Assembly (NCBI GenBank): GCA_934668765.1
Contig: CAKUOH010000003.1
Span: forward strand, 49,211 to 113,210
Length of the DNA stretch: 64,000 bases
Reading direction: 5' to 3'
Source: an uncultured Helicobacteraceae bacterium
GTDB taxonomy: Bacteria; Campylobacterota; Campylobacteria; Campylobacterales; Helicobacteraceae
The notes beneath the pieces are model-generated. The model saw nothing but the letters and a program-made list of their open reading frames with translations. It made no database searches and was not told where the DNA came from. Numbering within the stretch: the stretch's first letter is position 1; each line of letters starts with the position of its first letter. This document shows positions 43,663-53,875 of the stretch, piece by piece. Position numbers and translations under genes: made by a program.

Positions 43663-45981
43663 TTACAAGCGATTTAACACTTCTTCGCATAACGCCCCAA
43701 AGTCGCCATTTAGCTTTACACATTGTTGAAATTCCGCTTTTGCCTTTGCATTATTGCCTAGCTCATAATACGCCGAGCCACGCAGATAATGCGCTTTTTG
43801 CGATTCGGCATTATTTGCATTGTGTAGATTTGTCAGAACTTTTAGCATTTCGCTAAATCGATTATCGCTAAAAAGCACATCAGCATAGCTTAACTCCGCA
43901 AAGGGCGAAAATTCATAAGTTTTATGTATTTTTTGAAGCGCAATCAAATCTTTGGCGTATTTTTCCACTGCGATATTGTCGCCATCATTTAGCGCAAAGC
44001 TCAACATTTCCTTTGTCATAGGGATTAGAGCGCGATTTTGCGGTGCAATTTTGACTAGCTCATTAAAGACACTAATGGCTTCATTTTTGCGCCCCAGATT
44101 CACAAGTGAAAAAAAGAGCATTTCCCCTGCATTAAGTTTTTGCGCAAAATCTTTTGTAACGCCCATCACATCGCGACTTGCGGATGCTGCGCGATTATAG
44201 TCATTTAGCGCGTAATTTACACGCGCTTCGTTATAAAGCCACAAGATTTTAGATTCGCCACTTGCATTTGGTAGCATTTCGCTACTTAATCCCCGCGCCA
44301 ACTCAAATAATGACACATTAAATAGGCACTCAAAAAGCTCCCGCGCATTATTAGTAATCACACGCGATTCATTATAATAGCTAATCATCTCCGCGCAATC
44401 CTTGCTATTTTCAATTATCGCAATGTAGGCATTTTTCACAATCTCGCTATTTTCTTCCAAATGCGGCTTTAACTCCAAAACTTCCTTATATCGCCCTAGT
44501 GCAAGTAGATTTTGCGCTTTTTTTTGATAGGCAAGTTTGGCATTATCGCTATTTGGGTAAGTGGCGATTATGTAGTCATACTGCGTGATTTGCTTCTCCA
44601 TATCGCCCTCATCAAGCAAAAATAGCAAATTATCACTGCGCTTTTTGATGGTGGGAATCTCATCAGATTCATTAGCAAAAAGCTGTAAAAACTCGCTATA
44701 CACGCGATACGCATCGCTAGGCATACTTGCTAGTTCATACCAATTTCCCACATTTAGCATTAGCTTTTCTTTGAAATTATCGTTAGTTAGCTTTTTAAGC
44801 ATAGATTCACCTGCCTTTGCACTCAAAGCATAAAGCCCATTTTCTGCCCAAAGTGCAAGTTGTGCCGTGCTAGAATCAATATGCGCTAAAAAATAATTTG
44901 GATTCGCACTTACCACCTTGCTAATAAGATTTTCCGCGCCTTTTTTGTCGTCATTTTTCAAAGCCCACTGCGCCCAATTTAGCGCGACAAAACTCGCTGT
45001 ATCCAAATCTTTCGCGCTCTCATAGGCTCTAGCATAAAGCGTAGGTGGCTGACGCCTATCGCCATTTGTGGCAAGATTATGCGCCATTCCCACAAGCGCG
45101 TATTGCGCGTATTTGGAATCCTCAAATTCCTCCAAGATTCGGCTGTAATAATATCGCGATTCGTTAAAAATGCGGAGTTTGGCGTAATTTTTAGCGATGA
45201 TATACAGCACTTCAGGGACATTCGTATCAGTAGGATAGGCTTTTATCCACGCTTTAGCGATATTTATCGCATCATCTGGGACTTGCGTAGTGCGCGACAT
45301 AGCGCGAATCTTATATAGCAGCGCATCTCGCGCAAAAATGCTATTTGGATAATTATTCAAAATATTATCCGCAGCAGCAATCGTTTCGGCGTCCTGCTTG
45401 TTTTGATAATAGCTCTGCAGATTCAAAAACGCACCCAAATCCGCACCCTCTTCAAATGTGAGCGGACTTGCGTCAATATTTAGCTCTGCAATGCTAGGAA
45501 GTGCGGAGTTTGGGATATGAATGGGAAAATTTAGCCCATTATAAGATTTGCCCGATAAAAATGGGATTTCGCCCTCAAAGCCTATGATTTGCCACACGCG
45601 CGAATCTTTTGGACGCTCTTTTGGAATGGCGATTTCACTTTTTAAATCAAAGGCATTTGCAAAAAGGCGGATTTTTTTGTTGCCCTCGATATTTGCGCGA
45701 ATAAAAAGATGAAATTTGCGATTTTTTATCTCTGTGTAAATATCAAAAAATTCCAAACTTTGCTTTGGAAAACTCGCGCTTGGTGGCTTATCAATGCGAC
45801 ATTCAATAAGAGTGATATTATCATTTATATCACGCGTCTCAACGCAAGGAAAGGGCGAATCATATTTTAGCGTCAAAATGCTAAATCGCTTGTTATGCTC
45901 TATGCCATAGTCAATTTCGATATTTAGCGCAAAGAGATTCGCCACGCAAAGCGCAAAAAGTGCAAAGATTATTTTAAAAAT
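43663..45981 (-). CDS. pflA: Paralysed flagella protein PflA, TPR-rich, periplasmic
   Basis: About 772 residues, TPR/SEL-like helical repeats throughout the C-terminal two thirds (e.g. AKNYAKLRIFNESRYYYSRI, YLRGSAYYELGNNAKAKAEF). Identity rests on length, repeats and position after nuoN as in HP1273-1274. PflA is a motor disk component needed for rotation. The first plausible standard start is GTG at 45945, but that cuts a signal peptide in half. The frame upstream reads FKIIFALFALCVANLFA back to an ATT at 45979-45981 with AGAGG six bases before it, so I propose ATT initiation. The AGAGG overlaps the nuoN stop. Confidence 0.85.
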   Translation of the reverse strand: MFKIIFALFALCVANLFALNIEIDYGIEHNKRFSILTLKYDSPFPCVETRDINDNITLIECRIDKPPSASFPKQSLEFFDIYTEIKNRKFHLFIRANIEGNKKIRLFANAFDLKSEIAIPKERPKDSRVWQIIGFEGEIPFLSGKSYNGLNFPIHIPNSALPSIAELNIDASPLTFEEGADLGAFLNLQSYYQNKQDAETIAAADNILNNYPNSIFARDALLYKIRAMSRTTQVPDDAINIAKAWIKAYPTDTNVPEVLYIIAKNYAKLRIFNESRYYYSRILEEFEDSKYAQYALVGMAHNLATNGDRRQPPTLYARAYESAKDLDTASFVALNWAQWALKNDDKKGAENLISKVVSANPNYFLAHIDSSTAQLALWAENGLYALSAKAGESMLKKLTNDNFKEKLMLNVGNWYELASMPSDAYRVYSEFLQLFANESDEIPTIKKRSDNLLFLLDEGDMEKQITQYDYIIATYPNSDNAKLAYQKKAQNLLALGRYKEVLELKPHLEENSEIVKNAYIAIIENSKDCAEMISYYNESRVITNNARELFECLFNVSLFELARGLSSEMLPNASGESKILWLYNEARVNYALNDYNRAASASRDVMGVTKDFAQKLNAGEMLFFSLVNLGRKNEAISVFNELVKIAPQNRALIPMTKEMLSFALNDGDNIAVEKYAKDLIALQKIHKTYEFSPFAELSYADVLFSDNRFSEMLKVLTNLHNANNAESQKAHYLRGSAYYELGNNAKAKAEFQQCVKLNGDFGALCEEVLNRL

Positions 45982-45990
45982 GCCACACCT

Positions 45991-47460
45991 CTAAATTGCG
46001 AGATACTGCCCCAAATAAGCCATAATCATTCCCAAAAATGCGATTGCGCCGATACAGACGACAAATGCGATAGTAATGACAGCGATACTAGCGGGACTTG
46101 CATTTTGCGTGTAAATTTCTGGTTTGACGCTTAATGGCTCTTTTAGAAACATAAAAATGATTAACTTCATATAATAATAAATCGCAATCGCGCTATTTAA
46201 TAGCAAAATGATTGCAAGGGCGATATAACCGCTATTTATTGCGCTTGAAATTACAAAGATTTTGCCCCAAAATAGCCCAAAAGGCGGGATTCCGCCTAAT
46301 GATAGCATAAAAACCGCAAAGGCTATCGCAAGTAAAGGCGCGGTTTTGATTAGTCCGCTAAATTTTGCGTATGGAAAATCAAAGCGCAAATCAAAGGTGC
46401 GTTTTTTGTTATGTGAAAGCCAAAGCAACCCAAATGCACCCAAATTACTAAATGCAAACAAAATCCAATACAAAAATAGCGCATTTATGCTATCTACGCT
46501 TCCTACAAAAATACAAGCTAGTCCAAATCCTGCCTGTGAAATGGAGCTATATGCAAGCATTCGCTGCACATCGCTTTGCACTAGCGCAATAATGTTTGGA
46601 ATCGTAGTCGTTAGCGCGACAATAATCAAAAACACAACATTTGCAAATTCAAATCCCAAAAACGCGCTAAATACGCGAATCGCTACAATAAATCCTGCGA
46701 TTTTAGTGGCAATGGACATATAAAATGCCAAAGGTGGATTTGCGCCTTCATAAATATCTGGCACCCACGAGTGAAATGGGAAAAATGATAGTTTAAATCC
46801 AACCGCGCCAAGCAAAAAGATAAATCCAAGCAAAAGAAAATATCTATTGCTTTCTTTGGTATTTGTCGCATACTCCGCAAATACCGCTAAATCGCCTAAC
46901 TCCAAGCTCCCCACACTTGCATAAATAAAGACGATTCCAAATGCAAAAAATCCGCTTCCCACTGCGCCAAGTGTGAAATATTTTAGTGCGGATTCTAAAC
47001 TCTTATCATTTTTGCTTAAAGCAATAAGCGCGTAAAGTGCCAAAGAACTCGCCTCTAATCCTAAAAATATGACAATTAGATTCGCGCTTGAAACCATAAA
47101 CTGATAGCCTGCAATCATAAACAAAAATAGCGCGTAAAATTCGGCACATTCAAACTCGCGGTAGCTATTTTTTGACAAACTTAAAAAGATAAATAAAATC
47201 GAAGTTGTTAGGATTATGATTTGCGCCACAAGCGCGAATCCATCCATTATAATAAAGCCAAAAAATCCGCTTTCTCCGCCATCCATAAAAATCACAGAAG
47301 CTAGGCTCAATGCCAAAATTATCGCGCTTAAACTAACGAAAATCCCGCGATAAAAGCGCGGAATGATTAAATCAAGCACCAAAATGCCAAGTGCGCCAAG
47401 TAAAGTGATGATAATAGGGACAATGCTAAAAATATTTAGCGAAGCGAGAGTAAGATTCAT
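45991..47460 (-). CDS. nuoN: Complex I subunit NuoN
   Basis: 489 residues, 13-14 membrane helices, proton-pumping antiporter-like subunit. Conserved Lys and Glu blocks and FGLFWGKIFVI near residue 390 are present. The stop of nuoM and start of nuoN overlap by four bases. Followed by pflA. Confidence 0.96.
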   Translation of the reverse strand: MNLTLASLNIFSIVPIIITLLGALGILVLDLIIPRFYRGIFVSLSAIILALSLASVIFMDGGESGFFGFIIMDGFALVAQIIILTTSILFIFLSLSKNSYREFECAEFYALFLFMIAGYQFMVSSANLIVIFLGLEASSLALYALIALSKNDKSLESALKYFTLGAVGSGFFAFGIVFIYASVGSLELGDLAVFAEYATNTKESNRYFLLLGFIFLLGAVGFKLSFFPFHSWVPDIYEGANPPLAFYMSIATKIAGFIVAIRVFSAFLGFEFANVVFLIIVALTTTIPNIIALVQSDVQRMLAYSSISQAGFGLACIFVGSVDSINALFLYWILFAFSNLGAFGLLWLSHNKKRTFDLRFDFPYAKFSGLIKTAPLLAIAFAVFMLSLGGIPPFGLFWGKIFVISSAINSGYIALAIILLLNSAIAIYYYMKLIIFMFLKEPLSVKPEIYTQNASPASIAVITIAFVVCIGAIAFLGMIMAYLGQYLAI

Positions 47461-49133
47461 AACCGCACCTCCCTTTCTAGTGAATCTTTGAGCGAATCTT
47501 GCAAATCAATCGCGTTTGATTCAAAAGATTCGTTTGAATCGTTTGAATCAATCGCATTTGATTCGCCCAAATCCTGCGAATCTAGCATATTCAATTCACT
47601 TGATTCCTTTGAATCCTGCCAAATATCCGCATTTATTTGCCTTAAAAATTCTTTATTTTCATCTAGCAAGGATTTTTCGCCCATAAACGCCACTAGATTT
47701 TTAACGGATAAATCGATTTTATCCAAAATGGGTTTGGGATAGATTCCTAGCCAAATCACTGTGATAACAAGCGGAATTATGGCACAAGATTCGCGTAAAT
47801 TTATATCAGCTAGATTTGCATTATGTGGTTTTAGCTCATTTAAAAAGACGCTACGAAATAGATTTAGCATATAAATCGCACCCAAAATTATGCCACTTCC
47901 TGCCAAAAATGCAAACAATTTATTCACGCCAAAAAATCCTAGCAAGCTTAAAAATTCGCCCACAAATCCCATCGTAAGAGGCAATCCCACACTTCCCATT
48001 AGCAAAATCGCAAATAATAGCGTATATTTTGGCATAACACGCGCAATTCCCCCATAATGCGCTATCATTTTGGTATGTGTCCTATCATACAAAATCCCCA
48101 CCATTATAAAGAGCGCACCGCTAATAATCCCGTGGCTAAGCATAAAAAACACACTTCCGCTAATACCCTCCACATTTAGCGCAAAAGTCCCTAGCACAAT
48201 TACGCCCATATGCGAAATAGAGCTATAAGCGATAACTTGTTTCATATCATCTTGCGCAAATGCTATAAGCGCGGCATAAACTACCATTATTACGCACAGA
48301 ATCGCAATGGGCGTGATAAAAGCGATACTTGCATCTGGAAATAGTGGCAAAGAAAATCGCACAAAGGCATAAGTCCCCATTTTTAGCAAAATCGCAGCCA
48401 AAATCACAGAGCCTGTGGTGGGAGCTTGTCCGTGCGCGTAAGGTAGCCAAGTATGAAGCGGAAACATAGGCACTTTTACGGCGATTCCTATAAAAAAGGC
48501 GACAAATAATATCTTTTGCAAATCTAACCCCATTTGCAACATATACCAATCAAGCAGATTAAAGCTCCAAATGCCCGTAGTTGCGAAATACAAATATGCA
48601 AAATATAAGATTCCAAAGAGCATTACAAGCGAAGCGCAAAATGTGTAAAGAAAAAATTTGATTGACGCATAGATTCGCTTTTCACTTCCCCAAGCACCGA
48701 TGATATAAAGCATAGGCACTAGACTAATCTCCCAAAAAATATAAAACAAAATCATATTTAGCGACACAAACACGCCAATCATAATGCTCTCCAACCACAA
48801 AAGCGCGATTAGAAAATTTTTCATCGATTCGACACTATGTAAAAAAATCACACACAAAAGCGTGATAAACGCACTTAAAACCACCAAAAATAGCGAGATT
48901 CCATCAATACCGATATAATAATTTATGCCATTTGTGATAGGTAGAATGCTGACAAATTGAAAGTTTGGATTGCCACTATCAAACAAAAACCATAATAGCA
49001 CACAAAGCCCAAGTTCAATCGCGCTAATGATTATTGCGTAGTATTTTACGCTTGTAGAATCCATCATTTTGCCAAACATTAGCAAGGTTGAGAGTGCGGG
49101 TAAAAATAAAATGATATTTAATAAATGTTCCAT
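47457..49133 (-). CDS. nuoM: Complex I subunit NuoM with acidic Ser-rich tail
   Basis: 558 residues. Antiporter-like core with WEISLVPMY-type motif (WEISLVPMLY, ~130) and HTWLPYAHGQAP (~225). The last ~55 residues (47465-47640) are foreign to the family: Asp, Glu, Ser and Asn runs such as DSNDSNESFESNAID, coded by repeated GATTC words. The tail would be on the membrane surface. It ends in EVRL just at the nuoN start. Confidence 0.95.
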   Translation of the reverse strand: MEHLLNIILFLPALSTLLMFGKMMDSTSVKYYAIIISAIELGLCVLLWFLFDSGNPNFQFVSILPITNGINYYIGIDGISLFLVVLSAFITLLCVIFLHSVESMKNFLIALLWLESIMIGVFVSLNMILFYIFWEISLVPMLYIIGAWGSEKRIYASIKFFLYTFCASLVMLFGILYFAYLYFATTGIWSFNLLDWYMLQMGLDLQKILFVAFFIGIAVKVPMFPLHTWLPYAHGQAPTTGSVILAAILLKMGTYAFVRFSLPLFPDASIAFITPIAILCVIMVVYAALIAFAQDDMKQVIAYSSISHMGVIVLGTFALNVEGISGSVFFMLSHGIISGALFIMVGILYDRTHTKMIAHYGGIARVMPKYTLLFAILLMGSVGLPLTMGFVGEFLSLLGFFGVNKLFAFLAGSGIILGAIYMLNLFRSVFLNELKPHNANLADINLRESCAIIPLVITVIWLGIYPKPILDKIDLSVKNLVAFMGEKSLLDENKEFLRQINADIWQDSKESSELNMLDSQDLGESNAIDSNDSNESFESNAIDLQDSLKDSLEREVRL

Positions 49134-49154
49134 TTATATTTTCCTTTCTTTGCC

Positions 49155-51266
49155 CTAAAATGCGACTAAAAGCAGTGCTAATGCCACAAAGATTCCGCTA
49201 AACATAAAGATAAGGTTTTGCGTTAAGATTCCACTCTGCGATTTTCTTGCATTTTGTCCGCTTTGAATGAATATTCGCGCGATTAAATCCACCACAAAAT
49301 CAATGATTTTTAAATCAATCTCTTTCCATAAAAATTCTGCCACTGCTTTATAAGGGCGCACAAAAATAATGTCATAAAGTTTGGGGATATAATATTGATT
49401 TTTTAGTAGTTTATAAATGCAATTTTCTTGTATTTTTGCTTTGTCGATGCGCCACCATTTGCTTTGTTTGTGATAGATAAAAATCGCAAAAATAATCCCA
49501 CAAATTGCCACAAATAGCGCGACTGTGATTAGAATCGCAATCGTGGGCGAATCTAAATGTGTTTCTTTTGGGCTAATAAATAACCCTACAAAATCCATAA
49601 AACTATGCTCAAAAAATCCAGCGATGATAGCTAAAATCGCTAATGGCGTCATAGCGTAGAGCATAACTTTTGACGCTTCGTGTGGCAGTGCGTGTGCGTT
49701 GTCTTGTGGCGAATCGTGCGCGTGAGTTTTGCTAGATTTGTGTGCCATTTTTGAGTTTTGTTCCCCCTCCCTTGCGGAGAGATTCCCAAAAGATTCCCCC
49801 TCCCTTGCGGAGGGGGTTAGGGGGTGGGTAGATTCATTATTTGCAAATTTCTCGCTACTATTATTTTGAGCGTCAAACCCACCCCCTTTGTCCCCCTCCG
49901 CAAGGGAGGGGGAAATATTAGATTCTGTGCTTTTATAGCGTTTCGGTGCAAAAAATACTAACATTATTAGCCGAAAGCTATAAAACGCCGTTAGAAACGC
50001 GCTTAATAATAGCACCGCATAAATGCCAAAATTCCCCTCCACAAATGCCACTTCCAAAATCTTATCTTTGGAGAAAAACCCTGCAAATGGGTAGATTCCA
50101 GCTAGAGCCGTTGATGCGATTATCATTAAAATCGCGCTAAATCTTAACGGCTTCCACAAAGCCCCCATTTTGCTAATGTCAAGCTTATCATTCATTGCGT
50201 GCATTACATTTCCCGCGCCCAAAAATAGTAGTGATTTGAAAAATGCGTGGGTGGTTAGATGAAAAAGTGCGATTGCATAATACCCAAGCCCCCCAGCCAC
50301 AAACATATAGCCAAGTTGCGATAGTGTCGAGTAGGCGATAATGCGCTTTAAGTCATTATTGACAAGTGCCATACTTGCCGCAAAAATCGCCACAAACGCG
50401 CCCAAATACGCAATGATTAGCGAAATATGCGGAATCAAATCATAAATAGGATTCGCACGAATGACTAAATAAACCCCTGCCGTTACCATTGTAGCAGCGT
50501 GAATTAGCGCAGATACAGGCGTAGGACCCTCCATAGCATCCGCTAGCCAAGTATGCAATGGGAATTGCGCGGATTTTCCCATCGCACCAATAAAAAGCAA
50601 AATGCCTATTAGAGTTAGCGTCCATTCGCTACTTTCGATATTTGCGCTGTCATTTAATGCGGTGAAAATATCTACATAGCGCACACTTCCAAAGGTAAAG
50701 AAAAGCAAAAATATGCCAAGTAGCATTCCTAAATCTGCCACACGATTCATTATAAACGCCTCATTTGCAGCAAAAGACGCGCTTTTGCGATTATGCCAAA
50801 AGCCTATTAGCATCCAAGAGCAAAGCCCTACGCCCTCCCAGCCGATAAAAAGCCCCAAAAAATTATCGCTCATCACAAGGATTAGCATTGAAAATACAAA
50901 CGCACTCAAAAACGCAAAAAATTTATTGAAGCATTCATCGTGTGCCATATAGCCCACAGAATAGATATGCACAAACAGCGAGACGATTAGCACCACCAAA
51001 ATCATCACGCAAGATATGCCATCAATCACAAAGCCAAAGTCTATGCTAAATCGCCCTGCGACAATCCACGGGGCTAGATTCGCACTTAATATTGTGCCGT
51101 TTGCCACTGCGAGTAATGCCAAAAGTGCGATTATTAGCGCGAATCCTAGCGCGACTATCGGCACGATTGCAGCAAGTAGATTTTTTTTGCTAAAAGCAAA
51201 AAGCGTGGCAAAAAGAGAGCCAAATAACGGCGCAAAAAGTATCAACTCTACAATAAAACCTTGCAT
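49155..51266 (-). CDS. nuoL: Complex I subunit NuoL with in-frame repeat insertion
   Basis: 703 residues, ~90 more than usual. Core motifs GWEGVGLCSWMLIGFW (~145) and HTWLADAMEGPTPVSALIHA (~235) are intact, and the C-terminal long amphipathic helix and last helix are present. After FAPKRYKS about 75 residues (~445-520) translate C-rich palindromic elements (49763-49912) before HEASKVMLYAMTP resumes; this is a surface loop between membrane helices 13 and 14. Open frame throughout, so complex I is presumably built with this loop. Confidence 0.95.
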   Translation of the reverse strand: MQGFIVELILFAPLFGSLFATLFAFSKKNLLAAIVPIVALGFALIIALLALLAVANGTILSANLAPWIVAGRFSIDFGFVIDGISCVMILVVLIVSLFVHIYSVGYMAHDECFNKFFAFLSAFVFSMLILVMSDNFLGLFIGWEGVGLCSWMLIGFWHNRKSASFAANEAFIMNRVADLGMLLGIFLLFFTFGSVRYVDIFTALNDSANIESSEWTLTLIGILLFIGAMGKSAQFPLHTWLADAMEGPTPVSALIHAATMVTAGVYLVIRANPIYDLIPHISLIIAYLGAFVAIFAASMALVNNDLKRIIAYSTLSQLGYMFVAGGLGYYAIALFHLTTHAFFKSLLFLGAGNVMHAMNDKLDISKMGALWKPLRFSAILMIIASTALAGIYPFAGFFSKDKILEVAFVEGNFGIYAVLLLSAFLTAFYSFRLIMLVFFAPKRYKSTESNISPSLAEGDKGGGFDAQNNSSEKFANNESTHPLTPSAREGESFGNLSAREGEQNSKMAHKSSKTHAHDSPQDNAHALPHEASKVMLYAMTPLAILAIIAGFFEHSFMDFVGLFISPKETHLDSPTIAILITVALFVAICGIIFAIFIYHKQSKWWRIDKAKIQENCIYKLLKNQYYIPKLYDIIFVRPYKAVAEFLWKEIDLKIIDFVVDLIARIFIQSGQNARKSQSGILTQNLIFMFSGIFVALALLLVAF
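49763..49912. repeat. C-rich palindromic elements inside nuoL
   Basis: A lone half-unit CCCCCTCCCTTGCGGAG (49763-49779), then a full element with left arm 49796-49830 (ends GGGTGGGTA) and inverted right arm 49877-49912 (starts ACCCACCCCC), centre ~46 bases. Translated on the minus strand as SPSLAEGDKGGG and THPLTPSAREGES. Confidence 0.9.
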
Positions 51267-51276
51267 AATTAGCCCT

Positions 51277-51579
51277 TTATCCTTTCATTGTGCTTATTTT
51301 TTCTAAATCTAGGCTTTTGTGTTTGCGATACATAATAATCAGTAGTCCAAGCCCCACAGCCACTTCACTTGCAGCGATTGCGATAATAAAAAGTGCGAAA
51401 ATCTGCCCGTCCATATTGCCATAATATTTGCTAATCGCTACTAATGCGATATTTGCAGCATTTAGCATAATTTCAGTAGAGAAAAATAACATTAGCAGAT
51501 TTTTACGCCGCATAATGCCTACTGCGCCTAATGCAAACAAAATCGCACTTAAAAGCAAATAATGATTTAACACTATCAT
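51277..51579 (-). CDS. nuoK: Complex I subunit NuoK
   Basis: 100 residues, three helices, normal length; conserved Glu in LLMLFFSTEIMLNAAN (~36) and in ASEVAVGLGLL. Overlaps nuoJ by four bases. Confidence 0.96.
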   Translation of the reverse strand: MIVLNHYLLLSAILFALGAVGIMRRKNLLMLFFSTEIMLNAANIALVAISKYYGNMDGQIFALFIIAIAASEVAVGLGLLIIMYRKHKSLDLEKISTMKG

Positions 51580-52121
51580 AGATTTTCCTTTGAGTTTAGA
51601 TTCGTATCGCGCAAACCTTGCGAATCTTTTTTGACTAAGATAATCCCTGCAATCATTGCTATTAGTAACATTACCGCAGCGATTTCAAAAGGCAGTAGAT
51701 ATTTAGTAAAAAGCAAGATTCCTAACTGCTCGACATTGCCACTACTTGCGGGACTTGCGATATTATCGTTAGTTTGCAATATCAAAATACGCGGGATTAG
51801 AATGATAAATGCCACCATTGCCGCACTCCCCACGCCCAAAATAGCGATGATTTTGGTGTGGCGGACGCGCTCACGCACTTTCTCATCACTATCAAAAAAC
51901 ATCATTCCAAACGCATACAATGCCATAACTGCACCCGTATAGACAGAAATCTGCACCACACCCAAAAAGTCCGCGCCAAGCGTGAAAAATAGCCCTGATA
52001 TAAAAATCATTCCCGCTGCAAGCGCACTCATCGCATATAAGATATTTGCGCTAAACACCACTACGGCAAAAGATGCGATGATGAGAATGGCAAAGAGATA
52101 AAATGAGATGAGTTCTAACAT
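51576..52121 (-). CDS. nuoJ: Complex I subunit NuoJ
   Basis: 181 residues, five helices; conserved [23 protein letters not shown] in helix 3. Membrane-arm subunit near the quinone channel. Overlaps the nuoI end by seven bases. Confidence 0.95.
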   Translation of the reverse strand: MLELISFYLFAILIIASFAVVVFSANILYAMSALAAGMIFISGLFFTLGADFLGVVQISVYTGAVMALYAFGMMFFDSDEKVRERVRHTKIIAILGVGSAAMVAFIILIPRILILQTNDNIASPASSGNVEQLGILLFTKYLLPFEIAAVMLLIAMIAGIILVKKDSQGLRDTNLNSKENL

Positions 52122-52888
52122 AACGAATCCTTTTGTGTGGCAAATTCGTCTTTCGGCGATAAATCGGGGAGTTTGTTGTTCGCTTCGTCAATAGACGCTT
52201 TAGTCTTATTTCCTTGCTCACAACTGCACAACCCCGATTTCTCACTCGAAATACTAGAATTTGCATTTGCAGTGGAAGCGTTTTTCAAATCAGCGGAATG
52301 CTTATCTAAAGACGAATTGCTAACATAGCCCGTAGGTGTCCATTTCACATACAAATCCGCATCTTTGCTTAAACTTCCATATCCATCAAACTCGCTAATA
52401 TCCCCACGCAGTGCCAAATCAAGTGGCGTTAGCATACTATCTTTATTTGCAAAATGCGCCCTTTGCTCGGCGGCATTTTCATATCGCTCCCCATGGATTA
52501 TAGCAATTTCAGGGCAGACTTCCGCACAAAATCCGCAATAAATACATCTCCCAAAATTTATCGTGTAGCTAGTGATTTTTTTGCGCGAATCCGCCCCATA
52601 ACTCGTTTCAATCTTTATGCAGTTGCTAATGCAGATTTTCTCACAAAGCCCACAGCCAATGCACCGTTCATTGCCACTCTCTAATAGACGCATAAGTTTA
52701 TGAATCGCCCTATATCGCGCGGATAGTGGGATTTTCTCAAGCGGATATTTTATCGTTGCAATACTTTTTGGCGAAAATAGCTCTAATAAAGTGATTTTTA
52801 GCCCTTTGAATAAATCTAGCGCGAAACTTCGCTTTAAAAATCGCTTAAAACTTGGGGCTTCGCCACTTTGAATTAGCTTATAACTCAT
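52115..52888 (-). CDS. nuoI: Complex I subunit NuoI with a long C-terminal tail
   Basis: About 257 residues from ATG at 52888 (AGGGAG upstream; the longer start at 52966 overlaps nuoH). Two ferredoxin motifs: [15 protein letters not shown] (~80) and [13 protein letters not shown] (~120) hold clusters N6a and N6b. After PTGYVS the last ~70 residues are a Ser/Asn/Lys-rich tail that includes an imperfect palindromic element (52161-52240). The tail is not needed by family homologues. Confidence 0.95.
   Translation of the reverse strand: MSYKLIQSGEAPSFKRFLKRSFALDLFKGLKITLLELFSPKSIATIKYPLEKIPLSARYRAIHKLMRLLESGNERCIGCGLCEKICISNCIKIETSYGADSRKKITSYTINFGRCIYCGFCAEVCPEIAIIHGERYENAAEQRAHFANKDSMLTPLDLALRGDISEFDGYGSLSKDADLYVKWTPTGYVSNSSLDKHSADLKNASTANANSSISSEKSGLCSCEQGNKTKASIDEANNKLPDLSPKDEFATQKDSLC
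52161..52240. repeat. 80-base palindromic element in the nuoI tail
   Basis: AAATCGGGG (52161-52169) and inverted CCCCGATTT (52232-52240), with similar GTTGT-GC inner arms. Translated in nuoI as [20 protein letters not shown] followed by KLPDL. Unlike the other elements, seen once here. Confidence 0.7.
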
Positions 52889-52899
52889 CTTTTTCTCCC

Positions 52900-53874
52900 T
52901 TATATCAACACAAAACCTGTGATTAAGATATTTACAATCGCTAGGGGCATTAGCACTTTCCAGCATAGCCCCATAAGCTGGTCAGGGCGGATATGTGGAA
53001 AAGTCGCCCTAGCCCAGCAAAACAAAAAGATAAAAAACGCAACTTTTAGCAAAATCGCAACGCCACCGGGGATTATCCAAATGGGATTAAATCCACCGCA
53101 AAATATGATACTTACGATAAATGAAAGCGTGAACATATTTGCATATTCGCCGATAAAAAACATTCCCCATTTTAGCCCACAATACTCCGTAATATAGCCT
53201 GCCACAATCTCCGCTTCGTGCTCTAGCAAGTCAAAAGGCGTGCGATTCGTCTCTGCATACCCAGCCACCAAAAATAGCACAAACGCCACAGGCTGATAGC
53301 AAATAAGCCAAAGTCCATCTTTTTGATAGTTATTTAAATCAATAAGCGATAGTGAGCCTACTACCATAATGGGCGCAAGGATTGCTAATCCGCTTACCAC
53401 TTCAAAACTCAAAAGTTGCGATACTGCCCTAGCTGCGCCGATAAGCGAGTATTTATTCGCCGAACTCAAACCCGCAAGCAAAGGTCCATAAGCACCCACC
53501 GCACTAACGCTTAAAACAAACAAAATGCCAACATTTATATCCGCTACAATAGGGCGAATCGTCTCTCCAAAAAGTGTAAATTCAGGCAAAAACGGCACGG
53601 GAGCCATTGCGATAAATGCCGTAGCTACCGCGATTATCGGAGCTAGACGAAATAAAAGCGCGTTTGCATTTTTGGGGATAATGTCCTCTTTAACAAAAAG
53701 TTTAATGCCATCAGCCACCACCTGCAAAAGTCCCCAAGGTCCTATGTGCGTGGGTCCTAGACGCTTTTGCATTAGTCCTAAAACCTTTCTATCCAAATAT
53801 GTCCCATACCCTGCTAGTGCGGAAAATACGAGCAAAATCACTAAAATTTTTATAATAATCTCTAAAAAGCTCAT
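52900..53874 (-). CDS. nuoH: Complex I subunit NuoH
   Basis: 324 residues, eight helices; conserved [21 protein letters not shown] segment and [20 protein letters not shown] loop near the quinone site. Starts two bases after nuoG ends. Confidence 0.96.
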   Translation of the reverse strand: MSFLEIIIKILVILLVFSALAGYGTYLDRKVLGLMQKRLGPTHIGPWGLLQVVADGIKLFVKEDIIPKNANALLFRLAPIIAVATAFIAMAPVPFLPEFTLFGETIRPIVADINVGILFVLSVSAVGAYGPLLAGLSSANKYSLIGAARAVSQLLSFEVVSGLAILAPIMVVGSLSLIDLNNYQKDGLWLICYQPVAFVLFLVAGYAETNRTPFDLLEHEAEIVAGYITEYCGLKWGMFFIGEYANMFTLSFIVSIIFCGGFNPIWIIPGGVAILLKVAFFIFLFCWARATFPHIRPDQLMGLCWKVLMPLAIVNILITGFVLI

Positions 53875-53875
53875 T

